Shown piece after piece: positions 52,801-60,682 of a stretch of 64,000 bases of DNA. A model generated the notes under the pieces. The model did no database searches and was not told where the DNA came from. It was given only the letters and a program-made list of their open reading frames with translations. This DNA comes from Anaerotruncus sp. MC2020. GTDB taxonomy: Bacteria; Bacillota; Clostridia; Oscillospirales; Ruminococcaceae. The position numbers and the translations under genes are program-made. The stretch covers positions 804,796 to 868,795 of the forward strand of contig KL370840.1 in NCBI GenBank assembly GCA_000701945.1. The letters run 5' to 3'. How positions within the stretch are numbered: the first letter of the stretch is position 1; each line of letters starts with the position of its first letter.

Positions 52801-53238
52801 TTATATACCCGCCTCCATCAGCTTAATCAGAGCCTTTTCAAAGTCCTTATCCTGCTGAGCAGTACGTTTAGGCATTCCTTTTGTTCGTCCGCCACTTCTG
52901 CGTATTCTTGCAGATACTGCACGAAATCTGAGCAGGTCCAATATATTTCCCTCGATGTATTGCTTGCCGTCCTGATTGAGAACTACTGCACGCTTGCTAA
53001 GACACATAGCCGCAAGTCCGTTATCCTGAGTAATGGCGATATCTCCTGAACTTACAAGATTGACAAGCCGAAAATCTGCACTGTCCGCTCCTTTATCAAC
53101 GATTATTGTTTAAGCACCGTCATGCTGTATAGAATATGCTGTATCGCATATTATTGTACTTTCAAGTCCATATCGCTTTGCTGTACTAACTGCTATGTCA
53201 ACTACGGGACAGCCATCTGCATCTATTAATATTTTCAA
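52801..53238 (-). pseudogene. UPF0178 (YaiI/YqxD) family gene with in-frame stop
   Basis: From TTG at 53238 the frame reads LKILIDADGCPVVDIAVSTA, KRYGLESTIICDTAYSIQHD, GA, then TAA at 53112-53110, and goes on in the same frame: TIIVDKGADSADFRLVNLVS, SGDIAITQDNGLAAMCLSKR and IRRSGGRTKGMPKRTAQQD. This covers the whole PIN-like UPF0178 fold, so a single nonsense codon is the only damage. It may be a true pseudogene or a base error. It directly follows fluC, with 16 bases between. Confidence 0.85.
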
Positions 53239-53253
53239 TTCTTTCACCTGCAC

Positions 53254-53628
53254 TCAGAACGCTTTTTCAACTATGTTCTGCGCTGCGAACAAAGCTGATA
53301 TTCCAACTGTGATACTCAAAATGATATACGAGGCAGCAGTAATATATGAGCCTTTTTCCATCAGCCCGCTTGTTTCAAGAGCAAAGGACGAAAACGTTGT
53401 AAAGCCTCCGCAGATGCCGACTTTAAGGAAAAGCACGAGCTTAGGAGACGCTGAAAACTGTTTCAATGCGAGTGCAGCCACAAGACCAATCAGGAAACAG
53501 CCAAATACATTCACTATAAACGTTTTCATCGGAAATCCGTCACTGCTGTCTATAGGGAGCTTACCTATCAAGAATCGGCATACAGCGCCTATCGCTCCAC
53601 CTGCTGCAACTATCAGACAATCCGTCAT
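53254..53628 (-). CDS. fluC: Fluoride-specific ion channel
   Basis: A 124-residue membrane protein with four hydrophobic helices that forms dual-topology dimers exporting fluoride (FluC, formerly CrcB). Motifs: GGAIGAVCRFLIG, TFIVNVFGCFLIGLVAAL and the pore signature GICGGFTTFSSFALE. Start ATG at 53628 has a weak AGGTG site. Its promoter lies only 35 bases upstream, so there is no room for a fluoride riboswitch in the leader. Confidence 0.95.
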   Translation of the reverse strand: MTDCLIVAAGGAIGAVCRFLIGKLPIDSSDGFPMKTFIVNVFGCFLIGLVAALALKQFSASPKLVLFLKVGICGGFTTFSSFALETSGLMEKGSYITAASYIILSITVGISALFAAQNIVEKAF

Positions 53629-53660
53629 ACCAACACCTACTCATCAAATCTGATGTTATC

Positions 53661-53689
53661 ATTATACCACATTACAAAAGCATTTACAA
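53661..53689 (-). promoter_or_regulatory. Promoter of fluC
   Basis: On the - strand TTGTAA (53689-53684) and TATAAT (53666-53661) with a 17-base spacer. Confidence 0.7.
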
Positions 53690-53779
53690 CACCTCTGAAA
53701 AATGTTATAATACCGCGAATGGAAGGATGGTTCCGGACTTTCTTATAGTGAAAACCTCAAAAAATAACATATATCATCA

Positions 53780-53812
53780 AACGGCACTGCGCTGAAATGG
53801 CGTAGTGCCGTT
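53780..53812. terminator. Hairpin terminator 1 in the 53.7-54.1 kb gap
   Basis: AACGGCACT (from 53780) pairs with AGTGCCGTT (to 53812), with a further CG/GC step inside; TCTTTTTT follows on the + strand. No gene precedes it on that strand. Confidence 0.65.
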
Positions 53813-53825
53813 CTTTTTTGCCCTT

Positions 53826-53863
53826 GCACCCAAGCTGGTAACACTTGCACCCAGCTTGGGTGC
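53826..53863. repeat. Perfect 13-base inverted repeat
   Basis: GCACCCAAGCTGG (53826-53838) and CCAGCTTGGGTGC (53851-53863) can form a hairpin; CTTGCACCCA also recurs directly inside. ATTTTCG follows. Confidence 0.6.
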
Positions 53864-53941
53864 ATTTTCGTGTATCCGTTAAATTGTATCAAAATAAACT
53901 ACAGCGAAAAACACATTAATGTGCTTTTCTATGTAAAAACC

Positions 53942-53975
53942 AAACAGCTCTTGTCAGTTAAGACAGGAGCTGTTT
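53942..53975. terminator. Hairpin 3 in the gap before the gene at 54099
   Basis: AAACAGCTCTTGTC (53942-53955) pairs with GACAGGAGCTGTTT (53962-53975) with one mismatch, followed by ATTTG. The gap 53690-54098 otherwise holds nothing recognised. Confidence 0.6.
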
Positions 53976-54098
53976 ATTTGCTCAATGTTCAGTAATGATT
54001 GTATCAAAGTGAGCAATAACTTCAATGCTTTACACATTCTTGGAATAGACTCAAACGAACTACTCTACCTTTTTGTTTTATTTTGATACTTATCTATA

Positions 54099-55226
54099 CT
54101 AAGTGGTTGATATTATATTAATCGGCTTGCTAGAGTTGCCTTGAAATACAAAGATATAGTCTCCATAGTCTTCAAATAGATACTGACCACCAGGCTGTAT
54201 TTCATCAGCACTTTCTTTTTTTATTATTTTCCAGTCATCAACAGAATATGAAATGTATTCGCCATCATAAAACGTAATAGCTTTGTCAGTATCGACATAT
54301 AGAATCCGTTCCTGTTTACGCATTGCATAATCCTGTTCTATTGTCATAGAATTCGAATCAATAAACGCCAATGTATCAGAGATGTGATTTTTTAAGTTAT
54401 TACGTTCCGACTCATCATCATGTGGATTATGTCTGGAATTAGATAAGATTCCAATTAGTTTATTATTATCCCATGAAAAGTCAACAAGTGACGCTTTGTA
54501 CCCTGTTAAGTCTAGTTCTTCAATCTTATCATATTCTCTGAAGGAATACTTATCCAGATATGCGCCTGCGAAAGTCTTCTGGGTAATTATCACAAAATCC
54601 TCATTAAAAAATGCAATTGAATGTGCATACATATTTCGGCAGTTGAATATGCACTTCCCGTTTTCAAATACAAATTCACCGTATGAATTATCATGCTCTA
54701 TTATGCTTTCAATAATATACATATCATCGATTTTTTTAAAAGAAAGACTTCCGTCGTCCAGAATTCTACAATCAGTAGGAATATCATATTCAATCATACT
54801 GCTCATATTATAAATATGGAGCTTTTTGCCCGTATCAAAAGTAATTATCTTATTATTTTCAACCGAAAAATTTATTAGATTGCCAACAGATTTATACTCT
54901 TGAATCTTTTTTAATTCTATGTCATAAGCAGTTATTGATTCATTTGAATACACATAAAGAATATCGTTATTAGCATAAATAATAGGTTCTTTTATCTTCT
55001 GCACAACATCTTTGTTTCCATACCTATAAACACCGTCAGGCATTGTGTAATAAAAGTCATTTCCAACTCGGCATATATGATTCTGATTATAGTTTTTTGT
55101 AACACTTAAATAAGTATTGTCCCATTTATGTGCATTTTCATATTTTGTCTTATTCGAAAGAAATAATAGAATAATCAGAACACAGAAAATAGATGCCAGA
55201 ATAATTTCTATTGCACTTTTCTTCAT
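54099..55226 (-). CDS. Membrane-anchored beta-propeller-like protein
   Basis: A 375-residue protein with one N-terminal membrane segment (~6-24) and a large beta-rich outer domain. Repeating strands such as YANNDILYVYSNESITAYDI and ENNKIITFDTGKKLHIYNMS suggest a WD/PQQ-like propeller, but I recognise no named family. It is AT-richer than its neighbours. GGGGGGGACA precedes the ATG, and the stop of the broken dockerin gene lies in that same G-run, so the two were an operon. Confidence 0.65.
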   Translation of the reverse strand: MKKSAIEIILASIFCVLIILLFLSNKTKYENAHKWDNTYLSVTKNYNQNHICRVGNDFYYTMPDGVYRYGNKDVVQKIKEPIIYANNDILYVYSNESITAYDIELKKIQEYKSVGNLINFSVENNKIITFDTGKKLHIYNMSSMIEYDIPTDCRILDDGSLSFKKIDDMYIIESIIEHDNSYGEFVFENGKCIFNCRNMYAHSIAFFNEDFVIITQKTFAGAYLDKYSFREYDKIEELDLTGYKASLVDFSWDNNKLIGILSNSRHNPHDDESERNNLKNHISDTLAFIDSNSMTIEQDYAMRKQERILYVDTDKAITFYDGEYISYSVDDWKIIKKESADEIQPGGQYLFEDYGDYIFVFQGNSSKPINIISTT

Positions 55227-55236
55227 TGTCCCCCCC

Positions 55237-55537
55237 CTAATAAATCACATATTGAATTGCAAGAGCATCTCTAGCTGTGACACCATCCCCACGATCAACA
55301 ATATCTGCATTGATTTTTCCCTGTGGTTTGAATTCAAACTTGTCCTTGTTGGCAACGTTCTGAAGAATTGCAGTTGCAGCCGATTTCGTTACTTTTCAAT
55401 CAACGTTAGCGTCACCATAAGTAGGAAGAGTTTGAAACTCCCTACCAACTTCAGCAGCGTACTAAACACCTGAAACAATTGATTGCTCGCAAGCATTGCT
55501 ACTGTAGCTAAAGCCGTTATCAGTTTTTGATTTTCAT
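55237..55537 (-). pseudogene. Stand-alone secreted dockerin, frameshifted and with in-frame TGA
   Basis: From ATG at 55537 a signal peptide is read (MKIKKLITALATVAMLASN). Near 55470 the frame must shift to reach YAAEVGREFQTLPTYGDANV, D-TGA-KVTKSAATAILQNV, NKDKFEFKPQGKINADIVDR and GDGVTARDALAIQYVIY before TAG at 55237. The TGA stands where related dockerins have Gly (GDANVDGKVT). Apart from signal and dockerin there is no other domain, so the protein was, or was reduced to, a dockerin alone. Confidence 0.7.
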
Positions 55538-56253
55538 TCCTTTTACCATCCAGTACATTCAAATATAATATAACACTTTTTTGCTATTGTGTCAATCAAT
55601 TATTTTATAATTTTTTGTTTATTTTTTTAGGAGACAACTATTATTCGTTTCATTATATAATAACTCCATTGATATAATCAGCATATTCATACGAAACATG
55701 TGTTTTCTTGAAGTATTCATAAATAGAATCAGCTCCCGTAAAGGGAGCTGGATTCTTTCATAAGCATTGTACCACCGTAAATGTCGTGTGATTTTCGTGT
55801 GATTTTGTGTGATTTTTGACTGTAAAACAGTCACACAGAACTGCTAAAATGCAGTTCAAACTGTTTTTGATATGTAAGAGAAAAGCCTGTATTTCGGTGT
55901 TTTCCTCGAAATACAGGCTTTATCGTTCTGGCAGGGGCAGAAGGACTGTAAACATATTGCGAGATACTCCGAGTGCAGCAACAGCGAATTCAATCGCGTA
56001 TTGGATTATGCGGTGAAATTTGCTGCATATAAAAATGAAAATCTTTCATTTGAGGAAATTGATAAACTCACAGCTCGTATGGGGACGTCACCATTAGAAT
56101 ACTTATCCCCGAAGTTCAGGGGGCTTAAAAGTTGTTTTTAATTCGGGGGCGCTCCCTTCAGGGAGCCACCTATACATATTATATTAAATTAGTCGAATCT
56201 GGTCAAGCGGTACAAGCGCTGCCGCATACAATTTAACGAAAGGAGCTGTTAAT
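55538..56253. other. Gap with repeated hairpin element and an orphan coding fragment
   Basis: GCAGTTCAAACTG lies near 55854, followed by the hairpin AAAGCCTGTATTTCG/CGAAATACAGGCTTT at 55882-55921. From about 55936 to 56140 the + strand reads GQKDCKHIARYSECSNSEFN, RVLDYAVKFAAYKNENLSFE, EIDKLTARMGTSPLEYLSPK to a stop, with no start codon; it looks like the tail of an unknown mobile-element protein. Confidence 0.45.
55850..55921. repeat. Hairpin element, copy 1
   Basis: The combination GCAGTTCAAACTG plus AAGCCTGTATTTCG...CGAAATACAGGCTT recurs in diverged form at 57774-57841, in the same orientation. Confidence 0.55.
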
Positions 56254-56511
56254 ATGGCTAAGAAGAAGGAACTCCCCTCACTGTGGGAGCGCTCAGAGTA
56301 TGACGTTATAAGTGAGACCGAGACAGATACCGAGCTTATCGCTGTCCTGAAAACAAGATATAGCGGTGCCACGGTCATATGTCACATTCCTAAACACACG
56401 AAGGAAGAAGAGGAGAAGATTGCAGAGGACGTTACATACGCCCTTATGCAAATCGCGTTCACGGGTCAGGACATCTCGCACATGAAGAACATGGAGATAC
56501 TCGTTGATTAA
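56254..56511 (+). CDS. Small protein of probable mobile-element origin
   Basis: An 85-residue protein, MAKKKELPSLWERSEYDVIS ... VTYALMQIAFTGQDISHMKN. No named family is recognised; its size, charge and leader (CGAAAGGAGCTGTTAAT before the ATG) resemble small accessory genes of clostridial transposons and conjugative elements, like the TnpV-type gene at 63394. A terminator follows at 56528. Confidence 0.6.
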   Translation: MAKKKELPSLWERSEYDVISETETDTELIAVLKTRYSGATVICHIPKHTKEEEEKIAEDVTYALMQIAFTGQDISHMKNMEILVD

Positions 56512-56527
56512 CACTACATACGAAGCA

Positions 56528-56555
56528 AGCCCCGAATAACCTCGGGGCTGTTTTG
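56528..56555 (+). terminator. Terminator of the gene at 56254
   Basis: AGCCCCGA (56528-56535) and TCGGGGCT (56542-56549) followed by GTTTTG. Confidence 0.8.
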
Positions 56556-56754
56556 TTATACTATTTCTTTTTTTGAGTCATTCAACAACACGCCCTCATC
56601 CTTATATGTACAACATGGATATGATAGTTTGATTATATATCTCGAAAACGCTATGTGATCTAACGAAATGCCTCCCGTATGTATACGTGATATAATCCCC
56701 TTAGAGTAGACACACGAAAAAACAAAAAGTGTGAAAACTCTAAGGGGGTATTTT

Positions 56755-57438
56755 ATGTCACGAAGGAAATTAACAGATGAAGAACGCATTGCAGCTGTAC
56801 AAGATGTTCTTAATGGAAATGGAGGCTGTAAGCAAATAGCTCCTAAATACGGAATAAACCATGCAACTTTAAGAGAATATGTAAGGTTGGCATAAACTGA
56901 AGGAATAGATGCAGTTAAGGGAACAAAATCCAAAAGAAGATATTCAGTTGAAACTAAACTTCAGGCTGTGAAAGAATACCTTTCTCTGAAATTAAGTCAA
57001 AGTGAAATATGTTCTAAATATGGAATTAGGTCAAAAAGCGTTTTACAACGATGGATTTCATGGTATAATAGTGGTAAAGACTTTAAGGAGCACACAGTCT
57101 CGGAAAGAAGAATTACCATGAATAAAGGCAGAAAAACCACTAAGGAAGAACGCATAGAAATAGTAGCATTCTGTATTGAGAATGGCAAGAATTACAGGCT
57201 TACTATGGAGAAGTATGGAGTATCCTATCAGCAGATATATTCCTGGATGCGTAAGTATGAAGAGAAAGGCGTAGATGGTCTTAATGATCGAAGGGGCAAG
57301 GCGAAGCCTGAAGATAAGCTTACTGAAGCAGATAAGCTGCGCATGGAGAATAAGATACTTCAGGCCAAACTCAAAGAAATGGAAATGGAGAATAAGTTGC
57401 TAAAAAAACTCAGGGAGCTGAGAGGAGGCAATCACTGA
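56755..57438 (+). pseudogene. IS3-family OrfA transposase subunit with in-frame TAA
   Basis: Reads MSRRKLTDEERIAAVQDVLN, GGCKQIAPKYGINHATLREY, VRLA, then TAA at 56893-56895, continuing in the same frame: TEGIDAVKGTKSKRRYSVET and KLSQSEICSKYGIRSKSVLQ, a third HTH (YGVSYQQIYSWMRKYEEKGV) and a leucine-zipper tail (MENKILQAKLKEMEMENKLL). This long OrfA with several HTH units fits the IS150/IS3 group, which provides DNA binding. The A_AAA_AAA run at 57402-57408 is the expected site of the -1 frameshift that makes OrfAB. Confidence 0.8.
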
Positions 57439-57704
57439 GCGGAGTACATAATGAAGATATATACCTTGCCATCAAATTCATGAATGAAGCAGATAACTAT
57501 CCTATTCAGAAGCTCTGTGCAGCAATACATATTGCACGCTCGTCATATTACAAATGGCTGAAGAGAACGCCGAGCCACAATCAGCAGGTCAATGAGCAGC
57601 TTGCAGAATGGATCAAGCAGCACTATGAAGAACGAAAGGGAATCTTAGGCTACAGGAGCAGCTCGACAAGGCTGAAAGGGAACTCACCGAATTCTTTCTT
57701 GTGA
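57439..57704 (+). pseudogene. IS3-family OrfB transposase, N-terminal stub
   Basis: In the -1 frame: SGVHNEDIYLAIKFMNEADN, YPIQKLCAAIHIARSSYYKW, LKRTPSHNQQVNEQLAEWIK and YEERKGILGYRSSST. The HTH_21 region is present; the DDE integrase core (about 170 residues) is missing after GILGYR. Not functional. Confidence 0.75.
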
Positions 57705-57773
57705 GCGAATAGAAAGGTGACCTATTGCTCGTACATCTTATCAGCCAAACCGTGATCCGGTATTAACGTTAAA

Positions 57774-57841
57774 TACGCAGTTTGAACTGCAAGAATAAGC
57801 AAAAAGCCTGTATTCAGCATTTTCGCTAAATACAGGCTTAT
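57774..57841. repeat. Hairpin element, copy 2
   Basis: GCAGTTTGAACTGC followed by AAGCCTGTATT and AATACAGGCTT (57805-57839); a diverged copy of 55850-55921. Bracketing of 55.9-57.8 kb by the two copies suggests a mobile segment or a dispersed terminator-like repeat. It can also end transcription of the GGDEF gene at 57891 on the - strand. Confidence 0.55.
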
Positions 57842-57890
57842 CTATTAGGTATAATCAATGCGAGACCGGTGCGGTCATAGCATATTTCCT

Positions 57891-59543
57891 TTAATGCTTC
57901 CTTTGCTTTTTCCTTTCACGCTTGTTCTCATACATAAGCTGATCCGCACGCTGCATCACGTCTGTCACGGCACTGTCCTCCGACGGGGCGAAAACAGCAA
58001 AGCCCTTGGAGATATGTACCTCTTCCCACGGTTCAGCGGCAGCTTCATTGACCGTCTCCGCAGTCTTGTCGAACTGTTCCAGAAGCGCGTCACGGTCCAT
58101 ATAGTCCTCATTTTCAAGGATCACGGCAAATTCATCTCCGCCCATTCGGAACACAGGACTGTGCTTGAACACCTCACAGATGATATGCGCGGCTTTTTTC
58201 AGGTAAATGTCACCTTTATCATGCCCGTAACGGTCATTTATCAGCTTCAGCTGATCGCAGTCGAATACACCGATAGCAAATGCCTGTTCCTGCGCTCCGC
58301 TGTCGATAGCTTCCTGCATTTCGTCGAGGCGGTTTGAAAGGGCACCCTTGTTTTTCACCTTTGTCAGCGCGTCGAGGAATACCTGCCCGTGCAGATCGGT
58401 GATATTCGCTTTCACTGTACCGGACAGATCCTTGAACGACCTCGTCAGTCTGCCGAGCTCGTTGTCCTCGTCATAGATAAGGTCAAGATCGTAGTTTCCG
58501 CGTTCTATCTGTTCCGCTGCGGCGGTAAGCTGCTCGAGCGGTTTTGTGATGCGCCTTGTATAATACATCAGGAACAGACTTGCCGCGATGAGCACGACGA
58601 CTGCTCCCAGCGAGATATTCAGGATAAGCCCCTTCCATTCGCCCTGCGTTTCAGAAACGGGCACGGTGACGCTCAGGCGAAGACCGTTGCTCAAAGTACA
58701 CCAGACTGCCTCTTTTTTCTCTCCGCGATAAGCATACCGGATCACTTTGTTCTCGTCACCCTCACGGTAGGGGAACTCAAATTCGGATCCCGAGCTCAGA
58801 TCCGCCACATCAATATGAGGATGATAGAACAGATTACCGTCAGCATCGCAAAGAAATGCAAATCCGTTGTCGTAGAGGCGGATACTGTTGATCTCCTCTG
58901 CCATTGTAGAGTAGTCCACCTCAATGCCGATAACTCCGATAAACTGTCCCTTCCAGTAAACAGGTGCGTCGTAGGAGATGACGCGGACATCGAGATTATC
59001 CGTGATATACGGCGGCAGCCAGATAGGCTTCCCCTCATGCTTCGGGACGGTGAACCATACCAGCTTTGAGGTATCTTCCACGTCATACTGTGTGATGTCG
59101 GTCACTTCATGCTCCTCGAAGCCCTGCCCGTTCAGGTCTATATACCAGAAGCCCTTTATCTCAGACGAGACCGACGGATCTATGCGGTAGTAATAGGTCA
59201 GGACGCCCTTGGTCTTGGAAGCCGTCATACAGAAGTATTCCCGGATCCTCTCTATATGCGCAGCAAGCTCTTCCTCGCTGTTTACGCTGTCAAGGTCTTC
59301 CTCGGCAAAGGTCGTCACCTTTGTTACCGAGTTCTGGACGCTGTCGAAATAATAATCAAGGCTGCGCTGTCCCGATGCACACAGCATTTGCAGCAGCCGG
59401 TCTGATTTATGGCTCTCGATCGTGCGGATAAAGACTGCACTGAGCAGCGTAGTGACTACAAGAGAAGCCAGGATCACACAAAGCATCGTAAATGTGATCT
59501 CGGTCCTTAATGAATGTGAAAATAATCTTTGTCTTGGCTTCAT
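57891..59543 (-). CDS. Diguanylate cyclase with extracellular dCache sensor and HAMP
   Basis: A 550-residue membrane protein. Membrane segment ~13-37, a long extracellular sensor (~40-300; WFTVPKHEGKPIWLPPYITD and GQFIGVIGIEVDYSTM fit dCache_1), second membrane segment ~305-328, HAMP (ITKPLEQLTAAAEQIERGNY), then GGDEF (~390-545) with DCDQLKLINDRYGHDKGD and an intact RMGGDEFAVIL. It should make cyclic di-GMP in response to an external small molecule. No RxxD inhibitory site is seen just before the active site. AAGGAGG precedes ATG at 59543. Confidence 0.93.
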   Translation of the reverse strand: MKPRQRLFSHSLRTEITFTMLCVILASLVVTTLLSAVFIRTIESHKSDRLLQMLCASGQRSLDYYFDSVQNSVTKVTTFAEEDLDSVNSEEELAAHIERIREYFCMTASKTKGVLTYYYRIDPSVSSEIKGFWYIDLNGQGFEEHEVTDITQYDVEDTSKLVWFTVPKHEGKPIWLPPYITDNLDVRVISYDAPVYWKGQFIGVIGIEVDYSTMAEEINSIRLYDNGFAFLCDADGNLFYHPHIDVADLSSGSEFEFPYREGDENKVIRYAYRGEKKEAVWCTLSNGLRLSVTVPVSETQGEWKGLILNISLGAVVVLIAASLFLMYYTRRITKPLEQLTAAAEQIERGNYDLDLIYDEDNELGRLTRSFKDLSGTVKANITDLHGQVFLDALTKVKNKGALSNRLDEMQEAIDSGAQEQAFAIGVFDCDQLKLINDRYGHDKGDIYLKKAAHIICEVFKHSPVFRMGGDEFAVILENEDYMDRDALLEQFDKTAETVNEAAAEPWEEVHISKGFAVFAPSEDSAVTDVMQRADQLMYENKRERKKQRKH

Positions 59544-59797
59544 GGCAGCCTCCTTTTTATCTGACCGAGCAACGTATCGGTCAGAAGTACGGCAAATGCT
59601 CCGAAATATACGAAAAAGCTGTATTGCTATCCGAATATCATGGGTCACCCGAATGTCAAACAAGTAAGCTGTGTCAAAGCGGACTGCTGTTCAAGCCGCT
59701 TCTGTTGCAGCATTCTGTTATCATTATACCATAAGCAGGGAGGAAAAGTCAATCAGGAGGAGCCAAAGCTGAACTGCCGGATCCTTATGCAAAAAAA

Positions 59798-59827
59798 CAG
59801 GCACCTTCGATTACTCGAAAGTGCCTG
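59798..59827 (-). terminator. Terminator of the gene at 60016
   Basis: CAGGCACCTTCG (59798-59809) and CGAAAGTGCCTG (59816-59827), one mismatch; on the - strand followed by TTTTTTT. Confidence 0.85.
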
Positions 59828-59835
59828 TATCACAA

Positions 59836-59863
59836 TGGCAGTAGTCTACAGAATAGATGACAT
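59836..59863. repeat. 28-base repeat, copy 2
   Basis: TGGCAGTAGTCTACAGAATA continues to GATGACAT; it matches 50291-50318 at 27 of 28 positions, in the same orientation, 9.5 kb away. The rest of 59544-60015 contains no recognised gene. Confidence 0.8.
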
Positions 59864-60015
59864 TGATTTTTATGCTATTTTTGGTGATTTTCATATTCAC
59901 TGCCTTCAAAGCTCATTGAAAGCAGTTGTTTTCTCAATGGATTGTATCATATTCTAATTCATTTGTCAAGTGAAAAACGTTAGAGTTTTTTATAATGTGT
60001 AGGATATAAACTCAT

Positions 60016-60615
60016 TCATCCTCGTGCCTCAGTCATATAAGCATTATAAAGATTTGCGCAGCATTTGTCGAGTTGTTCATACAAATCCCTGATCTCAGGT
60101 TTGTCAGAACAGTATAGATACTTCATCGCTTCCAGTCGTGTAATCTGTGATTTATGCTTTCGATAAAAAGCTGCAGGAGAAGCAGCTTCGTATGACAATA
60201 CTTTCAGATAGTGTCGAAGCTGTTGAAAAATCTTTCCATTTGTTTCGATACTTTTGCAGCGCTCTTTGGCTTCTTGCAAATGCAGTATTATATCATCTGC
60301 CTGCTTCACAGGCGCAGAATAGAACGATCTGAGCTGTTCAAACGTATATGCCGTTTTCTCTAAGACATCAGATTCATGCCCCAAAAGAGTCGGTTCCATT
60401 TTTAAAACGCAGTCAACGATCTGACGATTTATTGCATCAGCATCCAGCTTCGTAACCGAAAGCCAATAGATATAACATGGATCAGCTACGCCTATCAGGA
60501 TCACATCATTATTGAGAGCATAATATGCCTGAATGCAACGATGTCTGGGATTCGGTGTATAATTGGGTACACAAGCAGTATCCGCTGTAAGACAATTATA
60601 TTCCTCAACTTTCAT
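60016..60615 (-). CDS. Uncharacterised cytoplasmic protein
   Basis: A 199-residue protein: MKVEEYNCLTADTACVPNYT, NDVILIGVADPCYIYWLSVT, then a helical half ending LYEQLDKCCANLYNAYMTEA. No signal peptide or membrane segment and no family recognised. TTGGAG lies seven bases before ATG at 60615. It follows the LRR-dockerin gene at 60683 on the opposite side of a 67-base gap but on the same strand order, upstream of none. Confidence 0.6.
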   Translation of the reverse strand: MKVEEYNCLTADTACVPNYTPNPRHRCIQAYYALNNDVILIGVADPCYIYWLSVTKLDADAINRQIVDCVLKMEPTLLGHESDVLEKTAYTFEQLRSFYSAPVKQADDIILHLQEAKERCKSIETNGKIFQQLRHYLKVLSYEAASPAAFYRKHKSQITRLEAMKYLYCSDKPEIRDLYEQLDKCCANLYNAYMTEARG

Positions 60616-60682
60616 AACAAGCTCCAATCATAGGTGATTTCTAACTTTCCTGTCTTCAAAACCATATAGATTCTTAATTGCT

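Larger units (their letters stand above)
56697..57704 (+). mobile_element. IS3-family insertion sequence remnant
   Basis: Left side shows CCCCTTAGAG (56697-56706) and CTCTAAGGGG (56738-56747), an inverted pair around AGACACACGAAAAAAC, which may be the terminal repeat region and a hairpin that limits read-in. orfA and a stub of orfB follow. The right end is missing: orfB is cut after about 90 codons. The element cannot transpose on its own. Confidence 0.75.

Noticed and set aside
53629..53760. Fluoride riboswitch upstream of fluC
   Set aside because: Promoter to start is only ~35 bases and the conserved crcB-motif sequence is not seen.
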